Origin: Tardiphaga alba
GTDB lineage: Bacteria > Pseudomonadota > Alphaproteobacteria > Rhizobiales > Xanthobacteraceae
DNA: 64,000 bases
Direction of reading: 5' to 3'
Assembly: GCF_018279705.1 (NCBI RefSeq)
Contig: NZ_CP036498.1
Span: 2,869,001 to 2,933,000 of the forward strand
Numbering within the stretch: the stretch's first letter is position 1; each line of letters starts with the position of its first letter. The position numbers and the translations under genes were made by a program. Below the pieces are notes generated by a model. It did not search any database and was not told the DNA's origin. It worked only from the letters and a program-made list of their open reading frames with translations. Positions 1 to 9,111 of the stretch are shown here, in pieces.

Positions 1-2195
1 TCGCGCTTGCTTATTCGCCCGGCGTTGCCGCGCCTTGCATGGCCATTGCCGCCGATCCGAACGAGGCGGCATCGCTGACTTCGCGTGCCAATCTCGTTGC
101 GGTGGTCTCGAACGGCACCGCGGTGCTCGGTCTCGGCAATATCGGCCCGCTGGCGTCGAAACCCGTCATGGAGGGCAAGGCCGTCCTGTTCAAGAAATTC
201 GCCGGCATCGATGTGTTCGACATCGAAATCGCCGCCGACACCATCGAGCGCGTGGTCGAGACCGTCTCGGCGCTGGAGCCGACCTTTGGCGGCATCAACC
301 TCGAAGACATCAAGGGACCCGAGTGTTTCGAGATCGAGGCGCAGCTCAAGGAGCGCATGAAGATCCCGGTCTTCCATGACGACCAGCATGGCACCGCCAT
401 CATCGTCGGCGCCGCGATCAAGAATGCGCTGCTGCTGAACGGCAAGAAACTGCCGGATGTGAAGATCGTCTGCTCGGGCGCTGGCGCCGCGGCGATCGCC
501 TGTCTGAACCTGCTGGTGTCGCTCGGCGCCAAGCGCGAAAACATCTGGGTCTGCGACATCGACGGCGTCGTGCATGAAGGCCGCAACACGCTGATGGATC
601 GCTGGAAGGCGGTCTACGCGCAGAAGACCGACGCGCGCACCCTCGGTGACGTGATCGGCGGCGCCGATATCTTCCTCGGCGTCTCCGCACCGAACGTGCT
701 GAAGCCCGAGATGGTCAAGGCAATGGCCGACAAGCCGTTGGTGCTGGCGCTTGCCAATCCGACCCCGGAAATCATGCCGGACGAAGCGCGCAAGGCGCGT
801 CCGGATGCGATGATCTGCACCGGTCGTTCGGACTTCCCGAACCAGGTGAACAACGTTCTCTGCTTCCCCTTCATCTTCCGCGGTGCGCTGGATTGCGGCG
901 CCACTGCGATCAATGAAGCGATGAAGCATGCGGCCGTGGATGCCATCGCGCAGCTTGCGCAGGACCCGCCGTCGGATGCCGTGCATGCCGGTTTCGAGAG
1001 CGAGACGCAGGGCTTTGGTCCGGGCTCGCTGATCCCGTCGCCATTCGATCCGCGCCTGATCCTGCGCATCGCGCCGGCCGTCGCCAAGGCGGCGATGGAA
1101 TCCGGTGTCGCGTCGCGCCCGATCGCCAATTTCGACGAATACACCGCCAATCTCGAGCGCTTTGCATTCCGTTCGGGCCTCGTGATGAAGCCCGTTTTCG
1201 CCAAGGCGAAGACGCAGCCTGTCCGCGTGATCTATGCGGAAGGCGAGGACGAGCGCGTGCTGCGCGCTGTGCAGGTCGTGCTGGAAGAGAAGCTGGCGCG
1301 TCCGATCCTGGTCGGTCGTCCGTCGGTTGTGGAAGCGCGCATCAAGCGCTTCGGTCTGTCGATCAAGGCCGGGCAGGACTTCGACCTCATCAATCCCGAG
1401 GACGATCCGCGCTATCGCTCCTATGTGCAGTCCTACATCGATGTCGCCGGTCGTCGCGGCGTCACGCCGGATGTTGCCCGTACGGTCGTTCGCACCAATG
1501 CGACGGTCATCGCAGCACTAGCCGTGATCCGCGGTGAAGCCGATGCGATGATCTGCGGCATCGAAGGTCGCTTCATGAGCCATCTGCGCCATGTGCGCGA
1601 GATCATCGGCTTCCTGCCGGGTGTCAGCGACTTCGCAGCGCTGTCGCTGATGATCACCAGCAAGGGCGCGCATTTCATCGCCGACACGCAGGTGCGCCCG
1701 AATCCGAGCGCGGAAGAACTCGCGGAGATCGCGGCACTGGCGTCGAACCATGTGCAGCGCTTTGCCATGAAGCCGAAGATCGCTTTCGTCTCGCATTCGG
1801 ATTTCGGCAGCTACGATACGGACTCCTCCCGCAAGATGCGCCGCGCCGCTGCGCTGCTGCGTGAGAAGCATCCGGAGATTGAGTCCGACGGTGAAATGCA
1901 GGGCGATACCGCATTGTCCGAGGCGGCCCGCAAGATGGTGCTGCCGCATTCGAAGCTCGAAGGTGCAGCGAATGTCCTGATTATGCCGACGCTGGATGCC
2001 GCCAATGTCGCCTATCAGATGATCAAGACGCTGGCCGATGCGCTGCCGGTCGGCCCGATCCTGATCGGCCCGGCACGTCCGGCGCATATCCTGACCCAGG
2101 GCGTGACCGCGCGCGGCATCCTCAACATGACCGCAGTTGCCGCGGTTGAGGCGCAGGAACGGGCAGGGCGGTCGCAGGCCAATCTGTTCGGCTGA
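1..2195 (+). CDS. maeB: NADP-dependent malic enzyme with phosphotransacetylase-like C-terminal domain (5' end outside window)
   Basis: The enzyme oxidatively decarboxylates malate to pyruvate in the cytoplasm, linking the TCA cycle to pyruvate supply. The frame is open from base 3 and encodes [11 protein letters not shown] before the first ATG at 39; this is a conserved N-terminal malic-enzyme motif, so the true start lies left of the window and the ATG at 39 is internal. The malic enzyme part runs to about base 1200, with FHDDQHGTA and a nucleotide-binding [11 protein letters not shown] stretch. A phosphotransacetylase-like domain follows from about 1215 to the end. In fused MaeB proteins this domain is usually regulatory, binding acetyl-CoA, rather than catalytic. 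An imperfect hairpin follows the stop. Confidence 0.95.
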   Translation, partial: ALAYSPGVAAPCMAIAADPNEAASLTSRANLVAVVSNGTAVLGLGNIGPLASKPVMEGKAVLFKKFAGIDVFDIEIAADTIERVVETVSALEPTFGGINLEDIKGPECFEIEAQLKERMKIPVFHDDQHGTAIIVGAAIKNALLLNGKKLPDVKIVCSGAGAAAIACLNLLVSLGAKRENIWVCDIDGVVHEGRNTLMDRWKAVYAQKTDARTLGDVIGGADIFLGVSAPNVLKPEMVKAMADKPLVLALANPTPEIMPDEARKARPDAMICTGRSDFPNQVNNVLCFPFIFRGALDCGATAINEAMKHAAVDAIAQLAQDPPSDAVHAGFESETQGFGPGSLIPSPFDPRLILRIAPAVAKAAMESGVASRPIANFDEYTANLERFAFRSGLVMKPVFAKAKTQPVRVIYAEGEDERVLRAVQVVLEEKLARPILVGRPSVVEARIKRFGLSIKAGQDFDLINPEDDPRYRSYVQSYIDVAGRRGVTPDVARTVVRTNATVIAALAVIRGEADAMICGIEGRFMSHLRHVREIIGFLPGVSDFAALSLMITSKGAHFIADTQVRPNPSAEELAEIAALASNHVQRFAMKPKIAFVSHSDFGSYDTDSSRKMRRAAALLREKHPEIESDGEMQGDTALSEAARKMVLPHSKLEGAANVLIMPTLDAANVAYQMIKTLADALPVGPILIGPARPAHILTQGVTARGILNMTAVAAVEAQERAGRSQANLFG

Positions 2196-2223
2196 AACCG
2201 AACCATCACTGCAGCATTGACGA

Positions 2224-2256
2224 CAAATGGATGACTTCAACGAAGTCGTCCATTTG
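2224..2256 (+). terminator. hairpin after maeB, probable terminator
   Basis: A nearly perfect inverted repeat with 15-base arms (CAAATGGATGACTTC and its complement with one G-U type change) and a 3-base loop starts 28 bases after the maeB stop. It is followed by a weakly T/A-rich stretch but no long T run, so it is a likely but not textbook terminator. Confidence 0.5.
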
Positions 2257-2338
2257 AGCGTTTGAAAAAGCGACGGGATTGATCATACTCGCCGCAGTTT
2301 CAAGTCGCAGTCATTGCAGTTCCGTGGGGCTTTCACAC

Positions 2339-2791
2339 ATGCCGGCATTTATTACTTTCGGGCGAATCCTGTTCGCCGTGATCTTCATTGCTTCCGGTGT
2401 GTCCAAGTTCATCGACCTGTCGGCGGCGGCGGACATGATCGCCAACAAGGTCATTCCGACCATACCGGCCGATCTATTGCCTTACACGCAGCAGCTCGAA
2501 CAACTGGCCAAGATGGAGCTGAAGCAAATCCTGGCGATTGCCGTCGCGGCATTGGAACTGCTCGGCGGCATCATGATCGCGCTGAATTTTGGTGCGCGAT
2601 TCTTCGCTCTTGTCCTCGTGCTGTTCGTGATGGCGGCGACGTTCTATTTCCACGATTTCTGGAATCTCACCGGCGCCGAGGCCAAGGGCCAGATGATCCA
2701 TGCGCTGAAGAACCTGTCGCTGATCGGCGGTCTCTTCATCATCGCAGGGATCGGCAAGGGGCCGCGCATGGATGGCTATCACGAGGCGTGA
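2339..2791 (+). CDS. DoxX family membrane protein
   Basis: A 150-residue inner-membrane protein of the DoxX family, with four predicted hydrophobic segments: residues about 3-22, 61-80, 86-105 and 123-138. The motif GRILFAVIFIASGVSKF near the N-terminus is typical of DoxX proteins. The biochemical role of the family is poorly defined; some members are linked to thiosulfate or quinone oxidation and to oxidative stress. The start at 2339 was preferred over an in-frame codon at 2279 because the DoxX similarity begins at MPAFITFGR and the extra 20 residues have no membrane or signal character. It stands alone between maeB and a convergent pair. Confidence 0.85.
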   Translation: MPAFITFGRILFAVIFIASGVSKFIDLSAAADMIANKVIPTIPADLLPYTQQLEQLAKMELKQILAIAVAALELLGGIMIALNFGARFFALVLVLFVMAATFYFHDFWNLTGAEAKGQMIHALKNLSLIGGLFIIAGIGKGPRMDGYHEA

Positions 2792-2808
2792 GCTCTGCCT
2801 GTAGAATC

Positions 2809-2892
2809 TAGGGCGGATGAGGCGAAGCCGTCATCCGCCGTTCTTCGCCCAACCAACGCCGCTGGCGGATGACGCTTCGCTCATCCGCCCTA
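2809..2892. repeat. dispersed palindromic repeat, GGCGGATGA type
   Basis: The ends form a perfect 12-base inverted repeat, TAGGGCGGATGA at 2809-2820 and TCATCCGCCCTA at 2881-2892, with further paired GCGGATGA / TCATCCGC copies inside. This is the style of short intergenic palindrome scattered through Bradyrhizobium-type genomes. It lies between convergent genes, and its right end supplies the TAG stop of the DHFR-like gene on the minus strand. Confidence 0.85.
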
Positions 2893-3441
2893 CGAACGCC
2901 GCCAGGCCGTGACCGTCACATCATTGTCCGCATCCAGCACGCGCGTCTCGCTCGCTGTCAGTCCGTGGCTTGCCAGCACCTCGTGGGGCGACTTTGCGGG
3001 CACGCCTGGGAAGCAGCCCTGGCCGTCGGGGAGGTGAACCCCATGCGCTTCCGACAGCCAGAACACGTCGTAGCGGTCGAGAAAGAGACCATACACCGCC
3101 GGGCCACCAATGATCGCGACAGATCCATCGGCGATACCAGCCGCATCCGCTGCAGCCTCGAAGGACGCGCCGGCGGGATTCCAATAGACGGCCTGCGGGA
3201 TATCGTCCGCCAATGCGAAAGCGGCGACGCTGCGGGTCACGATCAGTCGTCGCCTCACGCATGTGCGCGGATCCCCATCGCCGGAATTGCGGCCGTGGAC
3301 GACAAGTGCGGCGCGCTTCAGGCCATCGACGAAAAAGCGATGGTCCTCCTTGAAACGCAATGCATCGGGCTGCTGGTTCGTTGCGTCGGTCAGCCGGCCG
3401 TCGGCCGAGACGATAACGTATCCTTCGACCGTGATCGGCAT
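2890..3441 (-). CDS. dihydrofolate reductase-like (RibD C-terminal domain type) protein
   Basis: A 183-residue protein of the DHFR/RibD reductase fold. Visible features are the N-terminal strand GYVIVSADGRLTDA, a central nucleotide-binding segment AIIGGPAVYGLFLDRYDV, and the following strand with a PDGQGCFPGV turn as in folate or flavin-pathway reductases. It probably reduces an NADPH-dependent substrate, but this single-domain branch cannot be assigned to folate or riboflavin synthesis from sequence alone. It begins 8 bases after the stop of the deacetylase upstream, suggesting co-transcription. Its stop codon is the last TAG of a palindromic repeat. Confidence 0.75.
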   Translation of the reverse strand: MPITVEGYVIVSADGRLTDATNQQPDALRFKEDHRFFVDGLKRAALVVHGRNSGDGDPRTCVRRRLIVTRSVAAFALADDIPQAVYWNPAGASFEAAADAAGIADGSVAIIGGPAVYGLFLDRYDVFWLSEAHGVHLPDGQGCFPGVPAKSPHEVLASHGLTASETRVLDADNDVTVTAWRRS

Positions 3442-3449
3442 CTGGCATT

Positions 3450-4406
3450 TTATTCCGAGACAGTGGTGACGACGCCGCTCAAAGGCCGCGTGCTCACCGT
3501 CGGCAGCTTGGCATCCTTGGTGATCGCCTCGTCATATGACGCAATCGTTTGCACCGGCGCCTTGGCGCGCATATGCACGACCTTGTAGCCACCGGCTTTC
3601 AGCTTCTGCAGCAGTGTCGGCAACGCTTCGGCGGTGTGTTTCTGGAAATCGTGCATCAGGATGATGCCCTTGCCGAGCTTGTCGAGCTTGGTCATGACAT
3701 TGGTGACGACCTGTTCGGACTTGCGGGTCTTGAAGTCGAAACTGTCGATGTCGGTGGAGAAGATCGCCATGTTGCGCTCGCCGAGATAGGTGACGATCTC
3801 AGGCGGATGCTGCAGTGCCGGCGCGCGGAAGAACGGGGCAGGCGCGGAGCCCAGTGCCCATTTGACGGCGCTAAATCCCTTTTCGATTTCGTCCTTGCGC
3901 TGCTGCTCGTTGAGCTTCTTGTTGGTCAGCGCGATATGGCCCCAGGTATGCCCGCCCACGGTGTGGCCGGCGGCGGCCACCTGTTTGAGGATTTCCGGAT
4001 AGTAAGTCGCGTGCTTGCCGATCGGGAAAAAGATGGCGCGGACGCATTCGTCGGCCAGCGTCCGCAGCACGGTCGGCGTGGTGGTCTGCCACGGGCCGTC
4101 GTCGAAGGTCAGCACCACTTCCTTGTCGCGCAGGAAGTCGAGCTGCTTGAAATGCTCGAAGCCGAAACCGGGGCCGCCGGTGGTGTCGATCTCGACCACG
4201 CGGCTGACGCCGAGCGCATTGGGATTGGCGCAGGCGGGCGCTTTTGCAGCGGCAGCGGAGGGGGCCGGCGCGGGAGCTGCTGCCGGGGCAGGGGCTGCAG
4301 CCGGGGCCGCAGGTGCCGGCGTGGCCGCTTTCGGCGCCTGTGCCAGCGCCTGTGCCGTCCAGAGCGCGGCCGCGCTCGCCAAAATCAGACCCGCCGCCTT
4401 GCGCAT
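3450..4406 (-). CDS. polysaccharide deacetylase family protein (secreted)
   Basis: A 318-residue exported NodB-homology hydrolase. Residues 1-25 form a Sec signal peptide, followed by an Ala/Pro-rich linker to about residue 60. The catalytic motifs are visible: TFDDGP (metal and base aspartates), HTWGH (metal histidines), FRAP, and a late LMHDFQKHT motif. Such enzymes remove N-acetyl groups from peptidoglycan or other acetylated glycans in the envelope. The ATG at 4406 was chosen because it opens the signal peptide and has GGAGACGAC just before it; an upstream in-frame ATG at 4655 would add 83 residues read from repeat DNA. Confidence 0.88.
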   Translation of the reverse strand: MRKAAGLILASAAALWTAQALAQAPKAATPAPAAPAAAPAPAAAPAPAPSAAAAKAPACANPNALGVSRVVEIDTTGGPGFGFEHFKQLDFLRDKEVVLTFDDGPWQTTTPTVLRTLADECVRAIFFPIGKHATYYPEILKQVAAAGHTVGGHTWGHIALTNKKLNEQQRKDEIEKGFSAVKWALGSAPAPFFRAPALQHPPEIVTYLGERNMAIFSTDIDSFDFKTRKSEQVVTNVMTKLDKLGKGIILMHDFQKHTAEALPTLLQKLKAGGYKVVHMRAKAPVQTIASYDEAITKDAKLPTVSTRPLSGVVTTVSE

Positions 4407-4578
4407 GTCGTCTCCGTGGAATTGGCTCCGGCCTGATCGGGCCGGGTGAGAAGAGGTTGGCTGGAAGTCTAACGTGATTTCACCCGCTACCGCCATGGCG
4501 CCGGGCCTTATCCCCAAGGGGCGTTCTAAAGCCGGAGCGGCACTGTCTTTTCCCTCCCCGGAGCGCAGCTCTTCCTTT

Positions 4579-4743
4579 TCCCTCCCCCAAGCGGCGAAGC
4601 CGCGCCGTGGGGAGGGTGGCCGCGCGAAGCGCGGACGGGTGGGGTGTTTCCGCAAGCTCTGACGTCACGTGGGGATGGACCCCACCCCCGCCTATCGGTG
4701 GACCCTCCCCACTGCGCCGCTGCGCGGCTGGAGGGAGGGGAGG
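4579..4743. repeat. inverted pair of CCCTCCCC / GGGGTGGGGTG palindromic repeats
   Basis: Two copies of one repeat type lie head to head in the 367-base gap between the deacetylase and glutathione peroxidase genes. The first copy (about 4580-4646) runs from CCCTCCCCC through GGGGAGGGTGG to GACGGGTGGGGTG; the second (about 4679-4740) is its inverted form. The same consensus brackets the DUF559 gene at 21.7-22.3 kb. No gene is seen in this gap. Confidence 0.75.
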
Positions 4744-4773
4744 CTTCAGGCCTCTGCGCGTCAACCTCACCCC

Positions 4774-5346
4774 TCACACCACCGTCAGTGCCCTCGCAAC
4801 GGCTGTCTTGATGCGGGTATCCGTTGGTTCGAATTCGGAAGCGAAGGCGTCGGCGAGGTAGCCGTCGCGGCCGATGAGGTATTTGTGGAAATTCCAGCGC
4901 GGCAGGTCGCGGGGGCGGGCCTCGGCGGCCCATTTGTAGAAGGGATGCGCATTCGGGCCTTTCACCACCGTCTTGGCGGCGATCGGAAACGAGATGCCGA
5001 AACGGCCACGGGCGATATCGTCGATCTCGTGCGGTCCGCCCGGCTCCTGATTGCCGAAATCGTTGGACGGCACGCCGATGACCATCAGGCCGCGCTCGCG
5101 AAACTCGGTCCACAGTTCCTGCAAGCCGGCATATTGCGGGGTATAACCGCATTGCGAGGCGGTGTTGACGACGATAATCGGCTTGCCCGCATGGTCGGAC
5201 AGCCTGATGTCGTTGCCGCCCTTGAGCGCCGGGAAGGAAAAGCCATAGGCGGTGATGCGGCTCGCCTGCGCGCGAGCCGACGATGCCGTGGCAGCGCTGA
5301 CCGCGCCACCGATCAGGGTCATGAGCAGATGTCTGCGATCCATCAT
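4774..5346 (-). CDS. glutathione peroxidase family protein, Tat-type signal
   Basis: A 190-residue thiol peroxidase of the GPx fold that would reduce hydroperoxides. The N-terminus has twin arginines followed by a hydrophobic stretch and an ARA-like cleavage region (residues 1-28), so export by Tat is likely. GPx motifs are NTASQCGYTPQY with peroxidatic Cys66, GVPSNDFGNQEPGG with Gln100, and WNFHKYL with the tetrad Trp. Cys66 is the only cysteine; the second cysteine used by thioredoxin-dependent GPx enzymes is absent, so the reductant is uncertain. Two tandem ATGs open the frame; the first (5346) has GAGG at a good distance. Confidence 0.85.
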   Translation of the reverse strand: MMDRRHLLMTLIGGAVSAATASSARAQASRITAYGFSFPALKGGNDIRLSDHAGKPIIVVNTASQCGYTPQYAGLQELWTEFRERGLMVIGVPSNDFGNQEPGGPHEIDDIARGRFGISFPIAAKTVVKGPNAHPFYKWAAEARPRDLPRWNFHKYLIGRDGYLADAFASEFEPTDTRIKTAVARALTVV

Positions 5347-5428
5347 CGCGCGCCTCGATCTGAAGAAGCGTGCAGGGTGATCCCGTCGATGCGGCGCGTC
5401 AACCGCGCCGCTTGTCTCACCGGATCGC

Positions 5429-7114
5429 TCAGCGCATCGGCACCACGAATTCGGTGCCCTGGCCGGTCTCGCCGCCAGACTTGATGCTCTGGTCGGACAC
5501 GATGATGGAACCGCCGGTGGCGAGGGCTTCGGCAATCTGCGCCATCGCATCCTCGGGGATGGTGACGCGGTCGAGGGCTTCGGCGGCGCTGTCGGTGCGC
5601 AGGCTTTCCGGCGTGACAGGCGCCACGGCGGCGCGCTTGCGTGTGCCGGTCTCGGCAGCAGCGCGCTGCGGAACAGCGGGAAGTGACACTGCGGTCCAGT
5701 GGATGCTCTTGGCCTCATCCTTGTCGATGCGTGCGGTGAAGACATGCGTGCCTAGCGGACGATCGCCGGGCTTGATGGTGATCGGCGTTTCGAACAGCGG
5801 GGCGAAATTCTGCCGCACATAGAGCTTGCCGTCCTTGCCGCTGATCAGCACGGCGATCTGGCCGGTGCGCTTCGGTGACGTATCCGGCGGCGGCGGGATA
5901 TCGACGGCATCGCGCTTGGCCGTATCCGGCTTTGTCTCGGTTTCGGCTTTGACCTCGGTCTTCGTCTGTTCGGCTTTAGGCGCGTCGGCGGGACGGCTGT
6001 CGTCCTTCTTCGCCTCGGGCGCGGCGGCGACGAGCGGCGATGCCGGCGGCAGATCCTCGGCTGCCTGCTTCACCTCTGGCGCCGGCGTCTCTGCGATCTT
6101 CGCGGCGGCTGCATCGACGTCCTGGCGCGTCACGCGGGTGGGTTCGTCGGTTTTCTTCTCGGCGAGTTTTGCGATATCGGCGCTGGCTGAAGACATCTGG
6201 GCCAGGGCCGCGCCGGCATCGGTCAGCACCGGCTTGGGTAGCGCATTGCTGGCATCGGCGGTGACAGTCTTGGTGCCCGCGCTTGTGGTGCTCGGCTTGA
6301 GGCCGAGATCGTCGGGCTTCATCTCGGTCGACTTGCCCTCATTGGATTTGCCATCCGCAGGCTTGGCGGTCGCGGGCTGGTCATCCTTCGGGGCTGCCAT
6401 CGGCGTCGCCGCAACCGGCACCGGCTTCTGGGCGATCAGCTGCGGATGCGAAAACTCCGCCGGCGAAATCTCACCCGGCGTGATGATCACGCGGGCGCCC
6501 ATGCGGGTCCAGCTCCACAGCTTGGTGGAGAACGCCATCGGCATGCGGATGCAGCCATGGGACGCCGGATAGCCGGGAAGGGCGCCGGCATGCAGCGCGA
6601 TGCCCGACCAGGTGATCCGCTGCATATAGGGCATCGGCGCGCCGCTATAGATGTTCGACTTATGCCACTTGTTCTTCTGGATGATGCTGAACACGCCCGT
6701 CGGTGTGGCGTGGCCGCGCATGCCGGTAGAGACGCGGGTTTCCGCGAACAGGCCGTTGGCGTCGAACACGCGCATGGTCTGTTTGTCGAGAGATATCGCG
6801 ATCACCAGCGGGCCGACCGGCTTGGCATGGGCCTTGGCTTCCTTCTCGAAGGTCGCACCCTGCTGCTTCAACCGGTTGTCGCGCTGCTGCAGCGCGCGGA
6901 CCGGCGGCGGTGACGGCTCCATGACACGCGGACGCATCGGATCTTCATCGAACCAGAACACGGCATGGGCGGGAGCCGCGGCGCCGAGCACGAAAGAGGT
7001 CAGCAATGCCGCCTGCAAAAGGTGGCGAGGGGACCATGCGCTCCGTGAAACTGAAGTGCCGCTGAGAAGCAGGTGCTTGCGGGTGGAGCTTCCCGGAAAC
7101 TTAAAAACCGTCAC
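5429..7114 (-). CDS. L,D-transpeptidase (YkuD domain) with long disordered C-terminal region
   Basis: A 561-residue envelope protein predicted to form 3-3 cross-links in peptidoglycan or attach proteins to it. It has an N-terminal signal anchor ending near AHA and a YkuD domain with the catalytic motif around HAGALPGYPASHGCIRMP (Cys nucleophile). A long Ala/Pro/Lys/Glu-rich, low-complexity region follows, then a short conserved C-terminal part. The GTG at 7114 is preferred: GAGGA lies nine bases upstream and the signal sequence follows, whereas the open frame upstream to 7483 looks non-coding. It is divergent from creA. Confidence 0.85.
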   Translation of the reverse strand: MTVFKFPGSSTRKHLLLSGTSVSRSAWSPRHLLQAALLTSFVLGAAAPAHAVFWFDEDPMRPRVMEPSPPPVRALQQRDNRLKQQGATFEKEAKAHAKPVGPLVIAISLDKQTMRVFDANGLFAETRVSTGMRGHATPTGVFSIIQKNKWHKSNIYSGAPMPYMQRITWSGIALHAGALPGYPASHGCIRMPMAFSTKLWSWTRMGARVIITPGEISPAEFSHPQLIAQKPVPVAATPMAAPKDDQPATAKPADGKSNEGKSTEMKPDDLGLKPSTTSAGTKTVTADASNALPKPVLTDAGAALAQMSSASADIAKLAEKKTDEPTRVTRQDVDAAAAKIAETPAPEVKQAAEDLPPASPLVAAAPEAKKDDSRPADAPKAEQTKTEVKAETETKPDTAKRDAVDIPPPPDTSPKRTGQIAVLISGKDGKLYVRQNFAPLFETPITIKPGDRPLGTHVFTARIDKDEAKSIHWTAVSLPAVPQRAAAETGTRKRAAVAPVTPESLRTDSAAEALDRVTIPEDAMAQIAEALATGGSIIVSDQSIKSGGETGQGTEFVVPMR

Positions 7115-7310
7115 GCTGAAAAATCCTCGAATCCGTTTCAAAGGGTTAGTGTCGCGGACGCAAAAGGCGTTCACCAGCGGGCGAATCGCACCGCTGCAGG
7201 CTGGATGCGAAGGTAACAAAAAAGCCTCACATTGAATTAACGCCGCGGCATCGGGCCTACCGTTGCCCAAAGCAATCTCTACATAAGCGGTGTGAGACAC
7301 GGAGAGTTGA

Positions 7311-7859
7311 ATGTCGTTGATGGGTTTGAGCTTTCGCTTCGGTTGGAGCCGCATGGCTGCGCTCGCGCTGGTCGCGGTGACGGTGGGGGTTGGCAGCGTG
7401 GCCCAGGCGGCCGACGAGCCCGACCTGATCTTCCGCCGCTCCACCGTGTTCAAATGGCTGAGTCCGAACGACAAGCTCGCCACCTATGGCGTCGACGACC
7501 CCGAGGTCGAGGGCGTGGCCTGTCACTTCACGGTGCCGGAAAAGGGTGGCTTCAAGGGCTGGCTCGGCCTGGCCGAGGAGGTCTCGGACATCTCGCTGGC
7601 CTGCCGCCAGATCGGCCCAATCAAGTTCAAGGCCAAGAGCGACCAGGGCGAGGACATGTTCCGCCAGCGCCGTTCGTTGTTCTTCAAGAAGATGCAGATC
7701 GTGCGTGGCTGCGACGCCAAGCGAAACGTGCTGGTCTATATGGTCTATTCCGACCGGATCATCGAAGGCTCGCCGAAGAACTCGACCTCGTCGGTGCCGA
7801 TCATGCCGTGGGGCACGGCCAATACCGACGTGCAGAAATGCGGTGAGTTCATCAAGTAG
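7311..7859 (+). CDS. creA: CreA family protein
   Basis: A 182-residue periplasmic protein of the CreA family, whose biochemical function is unknown. An N-terminal signal peptide ends near AQA (residues 1-33). The family pattern is clear: VFKWLSPNDK, VACHFTVPEKGGFKG, a SLACRQIGPI segment, LVYMVYSDRIIEGSPKNS and a final cysteine before the stop, giving conserved cysteines likely to form disulfides. The ATG at 7311 has GGAGAG a few bases upstream. It stands alone, divergent from the L,D-transpeptidase gene. Confidence 0.88.
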   Translation: MSLMGLSFRFGWSRMAALALVAVTVGVGSVAQAADEPDLIFRRSTVFKWLSPNDKLATYGVDDPEVEGVACHFTVPEKGGFKGWLGLAEEVSDISLACRQIGPIKFKAKSDQGEDMFRQRRSLFFKKMQIVRGCDAKRNVLVYMVYSDRIIEGSPKNSTSSVPIMPWGTANTDVQKCGEFIK

Positions 7860-7880
7860 GCGCGAGGCGATGGTACGGCG

Positions 7881-8156
7881 CTAGCTAGCGGTGAATTGCG
7901 CCTGCTGCTGGCGCAGCCGTTCCCATGACAGCGGCGTCACCGGCGGGCTGCGGCTGCCGATCAGGCGGACGAGCTGCTGTGGCGAGCATTCGTTGTCGCG
8001 GAGGCAGCGAGACGTCTGCTGGGGCGTTGCTACAGTCGTGTTGGCGATGACATGTGTCGGATCACGCGGTGCGATCGTCGGCGACAACCCGGCGGCGTCA
8101 ACCATCAGGTCTTTGCCCTGATCTTTGCCAACATCGTCGTTGCCGGTTCCCACCAC
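7881..8156 (-). CDS. small hypothetical protein
   Basis: A possible 91-residue protein starting at tandem GTG codons (8156/8153) with AGAAGGG upstream on the minus strand. It is hydrophilic and Gln/Arg/Ser-rich, with CLRDNECSPQQLVRL in the middle and WERLRQQQAQF near the end. I do not recognise a family. The frame remains open further upstream to 8408, but that part is Cys/Arg-rich and looks non-coding. It converges on creA with a 21-base gap. Moderately supported only. Confidence 0.42.
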   Translation of the reverse strand: MVGTGNDDVGKDQGKDLMVDAAGLSPTIAPRDPTHVIANTTVATPQQTSRCLRDNECSPQQLVRLIGSRSPPVTPLSWERLRQQQAQFTAS

Positions 8157-8422
8157 GCGTACCCTTCTGCCACTAGAGCAACATAAACGCGCAACTGCCT
8201 CAATTGGTTGCACCCGCGAGCATCTCCGTTGCTTTAAGCGCGGTTCGGTTAAAGCCGGGTGACGGCAGGGTGACCATTCGACGGCAATGCATGTTTCGTC
8301 GCACGGGTTCCGACGACACATTGTGGGTCTCTCGCGAAACCATTTTGCGCTTGGCACGCAGACCGGCCGAAACGGCGGCCCGCTATCCAGTCTCCAACAC
8401 GCGATCACTCTGGAGACGTCCG

Positions 8423-8587
8423 ATGCGCTTTGCCAGCCTCGTCCTCGCTTTCGCCTTCCTGTTCGCGGGTCCGTCGCTGGCGGGCTCGGCGGACAGCACG
8501 CTGCCGGCCATCGGCACCTTCACCTTCAACGGCGCGCCATCGCCGGACCCGGCACCTGCCACCATCGTTCTGGCCGCTATCCGCTGA
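8423..8587 (+). CDS. small secreted hypothetical protein
   Basis: A 54-residue protein with a clean Sec signal peptide (MRFASLVLAFAFLFAGPSLA) and a short Pro/Ala/Thr-rich mature part of about 34 residues. GGAG is placed ten bases before the ATG at 8423. No family is recognised. It is followed 37 bases later by another small secreted protein on the same strand, so the two may be co-expressed. Confidence 0.5.
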   Translation: MRFASLVLAFAFLFAGPSLAGSADSTLPAIGTFTFNGAPSPDPAPATIVLAAIR

Positions 8588-8624
8588 CCACGACGTGCGC
8601 GATCAACAACAAGAAAAGCCCAGC

Positions 8625-9050
8625 ATGACCCGACTGCCATTTCGTTTTGCTGCCTGTGTCGCCGTGATCCTTGCCTGCGTTCTGCCCGGTGTCGATGCGC
8701 AGGCGCAGGTGCCGGAGGCCAGGGTGCGGGAGGCGCGGTTCTGGGAAACGCTGTCCTGGCGCAAGCTGCCGGATCAGCGCGGTGAATTCGTCCGCCTGTG
8801 CGCGCCGCATATGGCGGGGCGCTGGGCGCATCCCGAACAGGTCTGCGGCTGCCTGCACGATCACGCCATCGCGCCGGTGGATGACACCGACCTGCGGGAG
8901 GCCCTGCTGCGCGGTATCACCGAGCGCGGCGTGCCGACCATCGAGAAGGGCTGGATCCCGGAATCCAAGCAATCGCTGGTCAGCGCGACGTTCAGCCAGA
9001 TCGCAAAGCCGACCCTGCAATGCATGTATGACCCCGCGCCGATCGACTGA
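8625..9050 (+). CDS. secreted hypothetical protein
   Basis: A 141-residue protein with a signal peptide (residues 1-26, ending near DAQAQ) and a mature domain containing four cysteines: RLCAPHMAG, VCGCLHD and a late LQCMYDPAP. This suggests a small disulfide-stabilised periplasmic protein. No family is recognised with confidence. The start at 8625 is chosen because the signal peptide follows; the open frame extends upstream to 8430 through the preceding small gene in another frame, which argues against the longer form. Confidence 0.65.
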   Translation: MTRLPFRFAACVAVILACVLPGVDAQAQVPEARVREARFWETLSWRKLPDQRGEFVRLCAPHMAGRWAHPEQVCGCLHDHAIAPVDDTDLREALLRGITERGVPTIEKGWIPESKQSLVSATFSQIAKPTLQCMYDPAPID

Positions 9051-9066
9051 GGCGGCGAAGGCGCAT

Positions 9067-9082
9067 CTCAGCGATCGCTGAG
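9067..9082. other. 16-base perfect palindrome between convergent genes
   Basis: CTCAGCGATCGCTGAG lies between the convergent ends of the genes at 9050 and 9112. It could form a short hairpin that helps end transcription in both directions, but it has no T run; it may also be only a chance palindrome. Confidence 0.35.
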
Positions 9083-9111
9083 TCTCTGCACGATACGTCG
9101 ATGGCCGCCCC

